A program made the position numbers and the translations under genes. From Pseudomonas sp. 6D_7.1_Bac1 (lineage in GTDB: Bacteria; Pseudomonadota; Gammaproteobacteria; Pseudomonadales; Pseudomonadaceae): a stretch of 64,000 nt of DNA. The notes under the pieces were generated by a model. The model searched no databases. It was not told where the DNA came from and was given only the letters and a program-made list of their open reading frames with translations. The stretch is from positions 62,001 to 126,000 of the forward strand of contig NZ_JANLNW010000023.1 in NCBI RefSeq assembly GCF_025465945.1, in the 5' to 3' direction. Positions 36,898 through 45,193 of this stretch are shown here, in pieces; position 1 is the first letter of the stretch, and each line of letters starts with the position of its first letter.

Positions 36898-38828
36898 GTA
36901 AAGCGGATGCTTTCACCCAGGCAGGGAAAACCGCGGTGTTGCAAAACATCCAGGGCACCCTGCAGTTCCTTCAGCGTTTCCCGCCGTTCAATCAGATGGA
37001 ACACGCGCACCTGGCCTACCTGGTCGAACAATGCCAACTGCGCTTCTACGGCCCCGGCGACAGCATCATCAAGCCCGCGGACGGACCGGTTGAGCACTTT
37101 TACATCGTCAAGCAAGGCCGAGTGGTCGGCGAGCGTCCGCACACCGCCAAGGGCGGTACCGAAACCACCTTCGAAATCACCACCGGCGAGTGCTTCCCCC
37201 TCGCTGCACTGCTGGGCGAGCGTGCGACCCGCACCGAACACCTGGCCGCCGAAGACACCTTTTGCCTGCAGCTGAACAAGCTGGCCTTCATCAAGCTGTT
37301 CGCCCTTTCCAACACGTTTCGCGACTTTGCCCTGCGTGGCGTCAGCAGCCTGCTCGATCAGGTCAATCAGCAAGTCCAGCAAAATGCCGCGCAAACACTC
37401 GGCACCCAGTACTCGCTCAATACCCGCCTCGGTGAATTGGCCATGCGCCATCCCGTGACCTGCAGTCCGGCAACCCCGCTGCGCGAAGCCGTGACCCTGA
37501 TGCACGAGCAACAGGTCGGCAGCATCGTGGTGGTCGATGAGCAGAAAGCCCCGCTGGGGATCTTTACCTTGCGCGACTTGCGTCAGGTGGTCGCCGACGG
37601 TAACAGCGACTTCAACCAGTCCATCGAGCGGCACATGATCCAGGCGCCGTTTTTCCTGACGCCGGACCACAGCGCGTTCGATGCAGCCATCGCCATGACC
37701 GAACGGCACATCGCCCACGTCTGCCTGGTGAAGGATCAACGGCTGTGCGGCGTGGTCTCTGAACGCGACCTGTTTTCCCTGCAACGCGTCGATCTGGTGC
37801 ACTTGGCACGTACTATCCGCAATGCGCCACGGGTAGAAAACCTGGTGGCAATGCGCGGTGAAATCGGCCAACTGGTCGAACGCATGCTTGCCCATGGTGC
37901 GTCCTCGACGCAAATCACCCACATCATTACCTTGCTCAACGATCACACCGTTTGCCGGGTCATTGAACTGACCCTGGCCGACAAGGGCGATCCCGGCATA
38001 CCGTTCAGCTGGTTGTGTTTCGGCAGCGAAGGCCGCCGCGAGCAGACGCTGCACACCGACCAGGACAACGGCATTCTCTTCCAAGCGCGTGATGCGGCGC
38101 ACGCAGCCGAGATTCGCAGCAAGTTACTGCCGATCGCCCAGCAGATTAACCAGAGCCTGGCGCTCTGCGGCTTTACGTTGTGCAAGGGCAACATAATGGC
38201 CGGCAACCCGGAGCTGTGTTTGTCCCGTGCCGAATGGGCGCGTCGTTTTGCCGCGTTTATTCGCGAAGCAACGCCGCAAAATCTGCTGGGATCGAGCATC
38301 TACTTCGACCTGCGGGTGGTCTGGGGCGATGAACAAGGCTGTGAGCAATTGCGCCGCGCGATTCTCGATCAGGTGGCGGACAATCGGCTGTTTCAGCGCA
38401 TGCTGGCCGACAATGCCCTGCGCCAACGTCCGCCCGTTGGGCGCTTGCGCGAGTTCGTGCTGGCGAAAAAGAACGGTGAGAAAGCCACCCTCGACCTGAA
38501 AGTCCAGGGGCTGGCACCCTTTGTCGACGGCGCCCGGCTATTGGCGCTGGCCAATGGAATCGGGGCCAACAATACCCTGGAGCGCTTTCGCCAACTGGTG
38601 GCCAAAAAGGTCATTGAACCGCTGGACGGTGCAGCCTATGAAGAGGCCTATCACTTCATTCAGCAAACTCGCATGCAGCAACATCAGCGACAGACCCGCG
38701 AGAACTTGCCCTACTCCAACCGGGTCGATCCGGACAGCCTGAATCAACTGGACCGGCGAATCCTGCGTGAATCCCTGCGCCAGGCCCAACGCCTGCAAAG
38801 CAGCCTGACCCTGCGGTATCAGCTATGA
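36894..38828 (+). CDS. cNMP-binding, CBS-pair and DUF294 nucleotidyltransferase-like protein
   Basis: A 644-aa cytosolic multi-domain protein. A cyclic-nucleotide-binding fold lies at about residues 20-145, a CBS pair at about 180-310 (TLMHEQQVGSIVVVDEQKAP) and a DUF294 putative nucleotidyltransferase at about 345-480 (CFGSEGRREQTLHTDQDNGI, with the G-S and DxD pattern), followed by a DUF294 C-terminal domain. Such proteins often sit beside acetate/pyruvate symporter genes and may regulate them by nucleotide sensing; none is in view here. It overlaps the exonuclease gene by 4 bp. I start it at 36894 because of the ATGA coupling. Confidence 0.88.
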   Translation: MSKADAFTQAGKTAVLQNIQGTLQFLQRFPPFNQMEHAHLAYLVEQCQLRFYGPGDSIIKPADGPVEHFYIVKQGRVVGERPHTAKGGTETTFEITTGECFPLAALLGERATRTEHLAAEDTFCLQLNKLAFIKLFALSNTFRDFALRGVSSLLDQVNQQVQQNAAQTLGTQYSLNTRLGELAMRHPVTCSPATPLREAVTLMHEQQVGSIVVVDEQKAPLGIFTLRDLRQVVADGNSDFNQSIERHMIQAPFFLTPDHSAFDAAIAMTERHIAHVCLVKDQRLCGVVSERDLFSLQRVDLVHLARTIRNAPRVENLVAMRGEIGQLVERMLAHGASSTQITHIITLLNDHTVCRVIELTLADKGDPGIPFSWLCFGSEGRREQTLHTDQDNGILFQARDAAHAAEIRSKLLPIAQQINQSLALCGFTLCKGNIMAGNPELCLSRAEWARRFAAFIREATPQNLLGSSIYFDLRVVWGDEQGCEQLRRAILDQVADNRLFQRMLADNALRQRPPVGRLREFVLAKKNGEKATLDLKVQGLAPFVDGARLLALANGIGANNTLERFRQLVAKKVIEPLDGAAYEEAYHFIQQTRMQQHQRQTRENLPYSNRVDPDSLNQLDRRILRESLRQAQRLQSSLTLRYQL

Positions 38829-39535
38829 AGCTGTTTTCCTGGTTGCGCCCCACAGGTCCGACGTTAACGGCCGAGCAACAACAGCGCCTGGAGCAACTGC
38901 CGACGAGTGCCCCGACGCTGCGCGAATGCAGCCTGCGTGAACAGCGCTGGGTGGTGGTCGATCTGGAAACCACCGGGCTGAACCTGAACAAGGACGTGGT
39001 GCTGTCGATTGGTGCCGTGGTGATCGAAGACGGCGCGATCGACTTCAGTCAGCAGTTCGAGCGGACCTTGCAGCGCAGCGACCGTAAACTTGCGCCGAGC
39101 GTGTTGCTTCACGGCCTCGCCCCGAGTGCGATTGCTGCTGGCTGTGATCCCCGGGAGGCGTTGCTGGATTTCATGGCGTTCGTCGGTGACAGTCCGTTGC
39201 TGGCGTTTCATGCGCCGTTCGACCAGCACATGCTCGGTCGCGCCCTGAAGGAAAGCCTGGGTTATCGCTTGCACCATCCGTTCTTCGACGTTGCCGACAT
39301 GGCGCCGTTGCTTTGTCCACAGGCGAACATCCGCGAAGCCGGGCTGGACGACTGGATCGACTGGTTCAAGTTGCAGGTCTTCGAGCGCCACAACGCCAGT
39401 GCCGACGCCATGGCCACCGCCGAGTTGGCATTGATCCTGTTCAACCGTGCGCGGGCACAGCAGATTCACAGCCCGTTGAATCTGCAACAGCGGTTGAGCC
39501 AGTGGAAACGCCGGCAACAGAGCCATTCCTTTTAA
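38825..39535 (+). CDS. DnaQ-like 3'-5' exonuclease
   Basis: A 236-aa DEDD-family exonuclease related to the DNA polymerase III epsilon subunit. Exo I is VVVDLETTGLNL (D and E), Exo II includes AFHAPFDQHMLG, and Exo III HNASADAMATAELAL carries the histidine and aspartate of the DEDDh type. It overlaps the DUF294 gene by 4 bp, an association common in proteobacteria. It is probably a stand-alone exonuclease rather than the replicative proofreader, because a dedicated dnaQ is normally beside rnhA. Confidence 0.88.
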   Translation: MKLFSWLRPTGPTLTAEQQQRLEQLPTSAPTLRECSLREQRWVVVDLETTGLNLNKDVVLSIGAVVIEDGAIDFSQQFERTLQRSDRKLAPSVLLHGLAPSAIAAGCDPREALLDFMAFVGDSPLLAFHAPFDQHMLGRALKESLGYRLHHPFFDVADMAPLLCPQANIREAGLDDWIDWFKLQVFERHNASADAMATAELALILFNRARAQQIHSPLNLQQRLSQWKRRQQSHSF

Positions 39536-39621
39536 GAGCGCTGCAAACCCCTCGCCAGCCGTGCCACAACTTACTAGGCTAGTCTGTGCCCCTGCTCCTT
39601 GAATACCGCTGAGGAATGTCC

Positions 39622-40251
39622 ATGTCCGCCCCCAACATGATCCTGTTCCACAACCCTGCCTCGCCTTACGTGCGCAAAGTGATGGTGCTACTGCATGAAA
39701 CCGGTCAACTGGACCGCGTGGCACTGCAACACAGCCAACTGACCCCGATCAGCCCCGACGCCGCGTTGAACCAGGACAACCCACTGGGCAAGATCCCGGC
39801 GCTGCGCCTGGCCGACGGCAATGTGTTGTACGACAGCCGGGTGATCCTCGATTACCTCGATCAGCAGCACGTCGGCAACCCGCTGATCCCTCGCGAAGGC
39901 TCGGCACGCTGGCGGCGCCTGACCCTGGCCGCGCTGGCCGACGGGATCATGGACGCCTCGGTGATGATCCGTTACGAACTCGCCCTGCGCGCCCCGGAGA
40001 AACACTGGGATCAGTGGCTCGACGCCCAGCGCGACAAGATCCGCCGTTCCTTGGCGGTGCTGGAAGCCGACGCCATCGCTGAGCTGAGCAGCCATTTCGA
40101 CGTCGCGGCCATCAGCGTTGCCTGCGCCCTGGGTTATCTGGATTTCCGTCACCCGGACCTGGAATGGCGCAAGACCAACCCGCAACTCAGCGCCTGGTTT
40201 ACCGAGGTAAGCCTGCGACCGTCGATGCGCGAGACTCAGCCGCCGGTATGA
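39622..40251 (+). CDS. glutathione S-transferase family protein
   Basis: A 209-aa protein with an N-terminal thioredoxin-like GST domain (MILFHNPASPYVRKVMVLLH; Ser/Tyr region for glutathione) and a helical C-terminal domain from about residue 90. The NPLGKIPAL segment holds the cis-proline. The second of two nearby ATGs, 39622, is preferred because GAGG is then 7-8 nt upstream. The substrate cannot be told. It converges with the protease gene 13 bp away. Confidence 0.88.
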   Translation: MSAPNMILFHNPASPYVRKVMVLLHETGQLDRVALQHSQLTPISPDAALNQDNPLGKIPALRLADGNVLYDSRVILDYLDQQHVGNPLIPREGSARWRRLTLAALADGIMDASVMIRYELALRAPEKHWDQWLDAQRDKIRRSLAVLEADAIAELSSHFDVAAISVACALGYLDFRHPDLEWRKTNPQLSAWFTEVSLRPSMRETQPPV

Positions 40252-40264
40252 ATCCGTGGTGAAA

Positions 40265-40768
40265 TCAGCAGTCGGGCTTATCCGCGACAAAGCGTCTGGC
40301 CGGGTTCACCGCCGCGCCAAATTCACGTAATGCCTTGGCACCGATCAGCAGCGGGTAATTGAAACTGCTGCGGTCGGTCAGGTTGACCTCGACCGTGCGC
40401 TTGATGCTGCCCAGGCACAGTTCCAGATCAATCACCGGACGCTTGGCAACGTCGGCCACGTTCTTCTCATCGTCTTCGTCGGCGCGGCTTTTGATTTTGC
40501 TGATCCGCGAGACTTTGTGCTCGAAGACCTTGTTGCTTGCATCCTTGGTACCCAGACGGAAGCGCACCCAGTCTTCGCCATCGCGGGTGAAGGTTTCGAT
40601 ATCCTTGGCCGACAGCGACGCGGTCAGCGCACCGGTGTCCATCTTGGCCTTGAGGACCTGACCACCGATCTCCGGCAGCTTGATGTATTCGTAACGGCCA
40701 TACAGGGTCGGCTCGGCAGCCATGACCGGCAGGGCCAGAAGGGATAACAAGGCGAGGACGGATTTCAC
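40265..40768 (-). CDS. retropepsin-like protease (Pfam Zn_protease/DUF785 family), exported
   Basis: A 167-aa protein with a signal peptide (MKSVLALLSLLALPVMAA, cut before EPTLYG). The retropepsin-type active-site motif MDTGALTASL is near residue 43, and LLIGAKALREF is the matching second strand. The family was once called ATP-dependent zinc protease, but the DTGA motif points to an aspartic protease fold. The start is GTG with AAGGAAA 8 nt upstream. Likely periplasmic; target unknown. Confidence 0.8.
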   Translation of the reverse strand: MKSVLALLSLLALPVMAAEPTLYGRYEYIKLPEIGGQVLKAKMDTGALTASLSAKDIETFTRDGEDWVRFRLGTKDASNKVFEHKVSRISKIKSRADEDDEKNVADVAKRPVIDLELCLGSIKRTVEVNLTDRSSFNYPLLIGAKALREFGAAVNPARRFVADKPDC

Positions 40769-40849
40769 GTAATGGATTTCCTTGAGAAAAAAGGCGTTGA
40801 TGCCGAATTCTAGACCGTGAAAAGCACAGTAAGTTGGAACACTGCCTCT

Positions 40850-40980
40850 GTGGCGAGGGAGCTTGCTCCCGTTCGACTGCGCAGCAGTCGTAAAACCGGT
40901 TAATGCGATCTACCTGAGAAATCTCGGTGCATGGTTTTGGGGCCGCTTCGCAGCCCAACGGGAGCAAGCTCCCTCGCCAC
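40850..40980. repeat. inverted pair of second-class REP palindromes
   Basis: GTGGCGAGGGAGCTTGCTCC at 40850 and CGGGAGCAAGCTCCCTCGCC near 40959, with an internal GACTGCGCAGCAGTC palindrome between. It fills most of the 332-bp gap between the protease and acyltransferase genes; nothing else is seen there. Confidence 0.85.
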
Positions 40981-41100
40981 AAGTGACCTCAATACGCCGG
41001 AAGAATAACGCTGCAAAGGTGAAACATTCGTCGTCACCGATTTGGCCTACGGGCCGAAGCTGCTTATCATTGCGCGCCCAAATGCTTCCAAGAGTTATTT

Positions 41101-42030
41101 ATGCGCCGCCTGCTCACCGGCTGTTTTGTCACCTTGCTGCTGTTACTCAACACCCTGGTCCTGTTCGGGCCACTGATGGTGTTTGCCCTGCTCAAACTGC
41201 TCTTGCCCGGACGTTTTCGTGATTACGCCAGCACGGCGGTAATGTGGATCGCCGAGACCTGGGCCGAGATCGACAAGCTGATTTTCGCCCTGTGCATCCC
41301 CACACAATGGGATATTCGCGGCGGCGAAGGCCTGCGGGTCGACACTTCTTATCTGGTGATCAGCAATCATCTGTCCTGGGTCGATATCCCGGCGCTGATC
41401 CAGACCCTCAACCGGCGCACGCCGTTCTTCAAGTTCTTCCTGAAGAAAGAGCTGATCTGGGTGCCGTTTCTGGGCCTGGCCTGGTGGGCACTGGATTACC
41501 CGTTCATGAAGCGCTACAGCAAAGCCTTTCTGGCCCGGCACCCGGAGTTGCAAGGCAAGGATCTGGACATCACCAAAGCCGCCTGCGAGCTGTTCAAGCG
41601 CCAACCGGTGAGCGTGGTCAATTACCTGGAAGGCACTCGCTTCACTCCCGCCAAACGCACCGAACAGCAATCGCCCTTCAAGCATTTGCTCAAGCCCAAG
41701 GCGGGCGGCGTGGCGTTTGTCCTGGCAGCGCTGGGTGAACAGCTGGATGCGGTGCTCGATGTGAGCGTGGTTTATCCACAGGCGAAGATTCCGGGTTTCT
41801 GGGCGTTGATCAGCGGCGCGGTGCCGCGGGTGATCATCGACATCAAGACCCGTGAGCTGGATCCGACATTGTGGCAGGGCGATTACGAAAACGATCCGGC
41901 GTTTCGCCAGAGCGTCCAGAACTGGGTCAACCAGCTCTGGACCGAGAAGGACTCACGCATCGACGCCTTGCGCGCCGAGCGGGCTGAATCAGCCGCCGGC
42001 ACCCCAGATTCCGCCGAGGCTATTGAGTAG
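41101..42030 (+). CDS. 1-acyl-sn-glycerol-3-phosphate acyltransferase-like protein
   Basis: A 309-aa inner-membrane acyltransferase. An N-terminal membrane helix (LLLLLNTLVLFGPLMVFALL) is followed by the HX4D motif in NHLSWVDIP and the glycerol-phosphate-binding YLEGTRFTP (EGTR). It resembles E. coli YihG more than PlsC. It may acylate lysophospholipid. Its 3' end overlaps the convergent DUF2780 gene by 42 bp. Confidence 0.87.
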   Translation: MRRLLTGCFVTLLLLLNTLVLFGPLMVFALLKLLLPGRFRDYASTAVMWIAETWAEIDKLIFALCIPTQWDIRGGEGLRVDTSYLVISNHLSWVDIPALIQTLNRRTPFFKFFLKKELIWVPFLGLAWWALDYPFMKRYSKAFLARHPELQGKDLDITKAACELFKRQPVSVVNYLEGTRFTPAKRTEQQSPFKHLLKPKAGGVAFVLAALGEQLDAVLDVSVVYPQAKIPGFWALISGAVPRVIIDIKTRELDPTLWQGDYENDPAFRQSVQNWVNQLWTEKDSRIDALRAERAESAAGTPDSAEAIE

Positions 42031-42552
42031 CGAACCGCCAACCCCCTGCTGACCGAGGTATTGCAGCAGGATCGGGGCAAACTGGCCGACCATGCCGCTG
42101 TCCATGCCAAGCGCGGTGAAGGCGTTGTTCAGGTCACTGGTGTTCTTGACATTGCCCAGAGCGCTGTTCAGGCCTGCCGCCTGGCCAGGCGAACTGCCGA
42201 GCAGGCCGCTCAAGCCACCCAGGCTGCCCAATGCATTGCTGCCCGATAGCTGATCCAGACCCGGCACGCTCTTGCTCAACTGCGAATAATCGGCCGAGCC
42301 CAGCTGATTCTTTGCCAACCCCAACATGGCGCCGGTGCCGCCAATCGCCTGCTCCGGGGTCACGTTCAGCGAACTCAGCGCACTCAAAAGACCTGCTGCT
42401 TGCGGGGTCGGCGCTGCGGCAGCCGCCTGATCGCCGCCCTGCATGCTGGACACGGCACCGGCTACATCGTTCAGGCTGAAGCCTGCGGCGAAGACCGGGC
42501 TGGTCGCCAGAGTCATGAGCGAAGCCAAAGCAAAACCGCGTGAAATTTTCAT
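41989..42552 (-). CDS. DUF2780 (VcgC/VcgE-like) exported protein
   Basis: A 187-aa protein with a signal peptide (MKISRGFALASLMTLATSPV, cut after VFA-A) and a Gly/Ser/Leu-rich body with repeated LGSLGGLSGLLGS-like segments, typical of DUF2780. Function unknown; homologues are predicted periplasmic. AGGAG precedes the ATG at 42552. A longer start at 42582 would break the signal peptide. Convergent 42-bp overlap with the acyltransferase gene. Confidence 0.75.
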   Translation of the reverse strand: MKISRGFALASLMTLATSPVFAAGFSLNDVAGAVSSMQGGDQAAAAAPTPQAAGLLSALSSLNVTPEQAIGGTGAMLGLAKNQLGSADYSQLSKSVPGLDQLSGSNALGSLGGLSGLLGSSPGQAAGLNSALGNVKNTSDLNNAFTALGMDSGMVGQFAPILLQYLGQQGVGGSLLNSLGGIWGAGG

Positions 42553-42699
42553 CGAGACGAACTCCTGAACCCTGAAAGCCACCCGAAATCAGGTGGTGGA
42601 AACCAGCCGTTGGACTGGTCGTGACACCAATTGTTCCCGGTCATTGTGCACCGCACCGGGCCGCCTGAAATCTAGTCCAGAAATATTTTTCCTGCGCTG

Positions 42700-42726
42700 C
42701 ATCCACTGTTTGCCCGGCTGCGTATA
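42700..42726 (+). promoter_or_regulatory. candidate ECF-type promoter of the fasciclin gene
   Basis: CATCC (42700-42704), 16 nt, CGTATA (42721-42726). This resembles the SigK-type CCATCC/CG-rich -10 pattern described in mycobacteria. It would start transcription about 45 nt before the fasciclin ATG. No similar element is seen directly before the sigma gene. Recognition by the neighbouring sigma factor is inference. Confidence 0.4.
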
Positions 42727-42776
42727 TCAAGCACGGACAGACATTCCTGGCCGATTCCTCACCAAGGACAATCACC

Positions 42777-43370
42777 ATGAAGCGCACTTCGATTAAAGCC
42801 CCGTTGATCGCCAGCCTGCTGAGCCTGGCCGTGACCTGCGGTTTGGCCCTCAATACCGTGCAAGCGGCCGACATGAGCCACGACACTGTGATGGTCGGCG
42901 GACAAGCCATGATGCCGAGCAAGGACATCATCGATAACGCCGTGAACTCGGCGGATCACACCACCCTGGTCGCCGCCGTGAAAGCCGCTGGCCTGGTCGA
43001 TACCCTCAAAGGTAAAGGCCCGTTCACCGTGTTCGCACCGGTCAACTCGGCGTTCGCCGCCTTGCCCGCCGGCACCGTCGATAGCCTGCTCAAACCCGCC
43101 AACAAGGCTACGCTGACCCACATCCTCACCTACCATGTGGTCGCCGGCAAACTCGACATGGCGACGCTGGCCCAGCAGATCAAGGCCGGCGGCGGTAAAG
43201 CCGAACTCACCACCGTCAGCGGCGGCAAGCTGTGGGTGACGATGAACGGCCCGCACAACATCACCCTCAAGGACGAAAAAGGCGCCACTGCCGATATCAC
43301 TACCTACGACGTGTACCAATCCAACGGCGTGATTCAGGTCATCGACAAAGTGCTGATGCCTAAAAGCTAA
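42777..43370 (+). CDS. secreted fasciclin (FAS1) domain protein
   Basis: A 197-aa protein with a signal peptide (MKRTSIKAPLIASLLSLAVT to TVQA, cut before ADMSH). One FAS1 domain covers about residues 50-195. The H1 motif KGPFTVFAPVNSAFAALP and the H2 region HILTYHVVAGKLDM are clear, as is the final VIQVIDKVLMP. Such proteins act in adhesion or surface functions. It is followed by an ECF sigma factor and an RskA-like anti-sigma factor, the same trio of functions as SigK/RskA with MPT70/83 in mycobacteria. AAGGA precedes the ATG. Confidence 0.93.
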   Translation: MKRTSIKAPLIASLLSLAVTCGLALNTVQAADMSHDTVMVGGQAMMPSKDIIDNAVNSADHTTLVAAVKAAGLVDTLKGKGPFTVFAPVNSAFAALPAGTVDSLLKPANKATLTHILTYHVVAGKLDMATLAQQIKAGGGKAELTTVSGGKLWVTMNGPHNITLKDEKGATADITTYDVYQSNGVIQVIDKVLMPKS

Positions 43371-43376
43371 GCACTG

Positions 43377-43405
43377 ACGCCGGCCCTGCGCATCGGGGCC
43401 GGCGT
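43377..43405 (+). terminator. hairpin between the fasciclin and sigma genes
   Basis: ACGCCGGCCC and GGGCCGGCGT form a 10-bp stem with a 9-nt loop, 6 bp past the fasciclin stop. No T tract follows, so it may only attenuate or protect the upstream mRNA. Confidence 0.5.
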
Positions 43406-43478
43406 TACCTTGAGGCCTGTCGCCGTGAATGGAACAACTGCGCACTGTGAACTAACCTCTGGCTGCAACCGACAGCGC

Positions 43479-44057
43479 ATGCCAACCGAGATTGCCTGGA
43501 GAACGGTCATTTCCACCGCCGACGCCGATCCGCTCAGACAGCTACTCGCCCAATGTTCACTGGGTGACCGCCGTGCTTTCGAGACGCTCTACCGCAGCGT
43601 TGCACCGCGACTGCATGGCGTGGCGCTGCGCTTCATGGGGCGCAGCGACCTGGCCGAAGAAGTACTGCAGGAAAGCTTCGTGCGCATCTGGAACAACGCC
43701 TCGCGCTACCAGGCGCATTTGTCGGCACCGATGACCTGGATGATCAATATCACCCGCAACCAGGCCATCGACCAATTGCGCAAACACCGCGACCGGCGCC
43801 TCAGCGAACTGGAAGAACAGTCGCTGGTCGACGAAGCGCCCTCGGCCCATGAGTTACTCAGCAGCGACCGTGAAGCCAGCGCGCTGAAGCGCTGCCTGGA
43901 GACCCTTGAGGGCATGCAGCGCCAATCGATTACCGTGGCCTACTTTCAGGGCTTGTCCTGTTCTGAACTGGCCGAACATCTGGCTGCGCCCCTGGGCTCG
44001 GTCAAGTCCTGGATCCGCCGCGGTATGGAGCGCCTGCGCAGGTGCCTTGAATCATGA
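43479..44057 (+). CDS. ECF sigma factor, SigK-like
   Basis: A 192-aa sigma-70 family factor with only regions 2 (LAEEVLQESFVRIWNNASRY) and 4 (QGLSCSELAEHLAAPLGSVKSWIRRGMERL). The ATG at 43479 is chosen although no ribosome site is visible; an in-frame TTG at 43410 gives a longer, unlikely N-terminus. Its stop overlaps the anti-sigma gene by 4 bp. The anti-sigma factor has an RskA-type domain, so the pair belongs to the SigK/RskA type. It probably activates the fasciclin gene. Confidence 0.9.
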   Translation: MPTEIAWRTVISTADADPLRQLLAQCSLGDRRAFETLYRSVAPRLHGVALRFMGRSDLAEEVLQESFVRIWNNASRYQAHLSAPMTWMINITRNQAIDQLRKHRDRRLSELEEQSLVDEAPSAHELLSSDREASALKRCLETLEGMQRQSITVAYFQGLSCSELAEHLAAPLGSVKSWIRRGMERLRRCLES

Positions 44058-44728
44058 ACTATCAAAACAGACGCCTGCGCCGTGCCCTCGCCGCCGACTA
44101 CGCCATTGGCCTGATGCCCGCCGCCGCACGCCGTCGCTTCGAACAGCTGCTGCTGGACGACGCCGAACTGCGCCTTGAGCTGGCCAAGTGGCAGGAAAGC
44201 CTGACCCGTCTCAACGAACCATTGGTCGAAGTGCCCGTACCCGATCGGGTGTGGACGGCCATCAATGCCCGCATCGAGCCGCAAGAACTGCATGTGCCGG
44301 CCAAACGCCCCTTCTGGAACTGGCTGCGCGTAACGGTGGCGGTCTGCTCGCTGCTGGTGGCGATGACGCTGGGCATTCTCTACAACCGCGACACTGCCCA
44401 GTACAGCGCAACATTGCTCAGCGCCAGCGCGCAGCCTGCGTTGCGGATCAAGGCGCATGACGACTACCTGCAAATCGAGCCGTTGACCCTGGCCGCTGTC
44501 GACCCCGGACACAGCCTCGAATTGTGGGCGATTCCAGCAGATGGCAAACCGATTTCCCTGGGCGTGATCCCGGCCGGCGGTAAAGGTCGGGTTGAGCTAA
44601 GCGATGAACAACAGGTGCTGCTGGGTAAACCGATAGCGCTGGCGGTCAGCCTTGAACCCGAAGGCGGTTCGCCGACCGGACAACCGACCGGGCCGGTGTT
44701 GTATCAGGGGGCGTTGGCGGGGCTCTAA
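44054..44728 (+). CDS. RskA-like membrane anti-sigma factor
   Basis: A 224-aa protein. The cytoplasmic N-terminal anti-sigma part has the conserved DYAIGLMPAAARRRFEQLL helix; one membrane helix (LRVTVAVCSLLVAMTLGILY) lies at about residues 95-115; the periplasmic RskA domain shows LELWAIPADGKPISLGVIP and SLEPEGGSPTGQPTGPVLYQ. It should hold the sigma factor at the membrane until proteolysis. ATGA overlap with the sigma gene gives stoichiometric translation. Confidence 0.9.
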   Translation: MNYQNRRLRRALAADYAIGLMPAAARRRFEQLLLDDAELRLELAKWQESLTRLNEPLVEVPVPDRVWTAINARIEPQELHVPAKRPFWNWLRVTVAVCSLLVAMTLGILYNRDTAQYSATLLSASAQPALRIKAHDDYLQIEPLTLAAVDPGHSLELWAIPADGKPISLGVIPAGGKGRVELSDEQQVLLGKPIALAVSLEPEGGSPTGQPTGPVLYQGALAGL

Positions 44729-44746
44729 ATCAACACACAAAACCCG

Positions 44747-44834
44747 GTGGGAGCGAGCCTGCTCGCGATGACAGCCTTACATTCAAAGTTGATGTTGGCT
44801 GTTAGGAAGCCATCGCGAGCAGGCTCGCTCCCAC
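44747..44834. repeat. inverted REP pair after the anti-sigma gene
   Basis: GTGGGAGCGAGCCTGCTCGC near 44748 and ATCGCGAGCAGGCTCGCTCC near 44812; first-class REPIN. Confidence 0.9.
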
Positions 44835-44927
44835 ATGGGCTGTGTTCAGTTGAAAGGCCCCACCAAGCTGCAGGACGACCAAGTTTAGTCCGACACCACT
44901 TTGGGAAAGTACTTGCCAAGCCGAACC

Positions 44928-44956
44928 TTGCCGCTCAAGAGAATGGCGCTTATAGT
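44928..44956 (+). promoter_or_regulatory. σ70-like promoter of the structured leader
   Basis: TTGCCG (44928-44933), 17-nt spacer, TATAGT (44951-44956). Transcription would begin near 44963, about 230 nt before the DUF3077-like ATG. Confidence 0.6.
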
Positions 44957-44962
44957 CCGCCC

Positions 44963-45193
44963 GTCGCCCACATGGCGATTCGGGTTTGGCGACCCGGAGG
45001 ATGTGATGCAAAAGCTCTGTGCTTGCTTGCAGACGTTTTTGCACCCGCAAGGCTGCGTTATGGCAGCTGTGCGCGGGAGACCTTCGGGTCTGCCGGTATC
45101 CATCCCCGGTTCGCCAACCTGCGTACAGCTGTCACCCGTTCGTTTGGCGACGATCGAGTGGTAGCCCTCTTCAATCTGGATGGAGTTTTACCT
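44963..45193 (+). ncRNA. structured 5' leader of the DUF3077-like gene
   Basis: The expected leader begins with two adjacent hairpins, TCGCC-cacat-GGCGA and TCGGGT-ttggcg-ACCCGG, the second running into a ribosome site. A central AGACC-TTCG-GGTCT hairpin with a stable UUCG-type loop follows. The segment looks like a conserved Pseudomonas leader that I recall from upstream of other small DUF3077 genes, but I cannot verify this. It also encodes a short ORF (45006-45164). It may be a cis-regulatory RNA. Confidence 0.45.
45006..45164 (+). CDS. possible 52-aa upstream ORF in the leader
   Basis: ATG at 45006 is preceded by GGAGG at a 5-nt distance, the strongest ribosome site in this region. The predicted peptide starts MQKLCACLQTFLHPQG and ends VRLATIEW, 29 bp before the next gene. 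It is Cys/Pro-rich and has no recognised domain. A mini-ORF ATG-TGA also lies at 45001-45006. It may be a regulatory uORF rather than a functional protein. Confidence 0.35.
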   Translation: MQKLCACLQTFLHPQGCVMAAVRGRPSGLPVSIPGSPTCVQLSPVRLATIEW

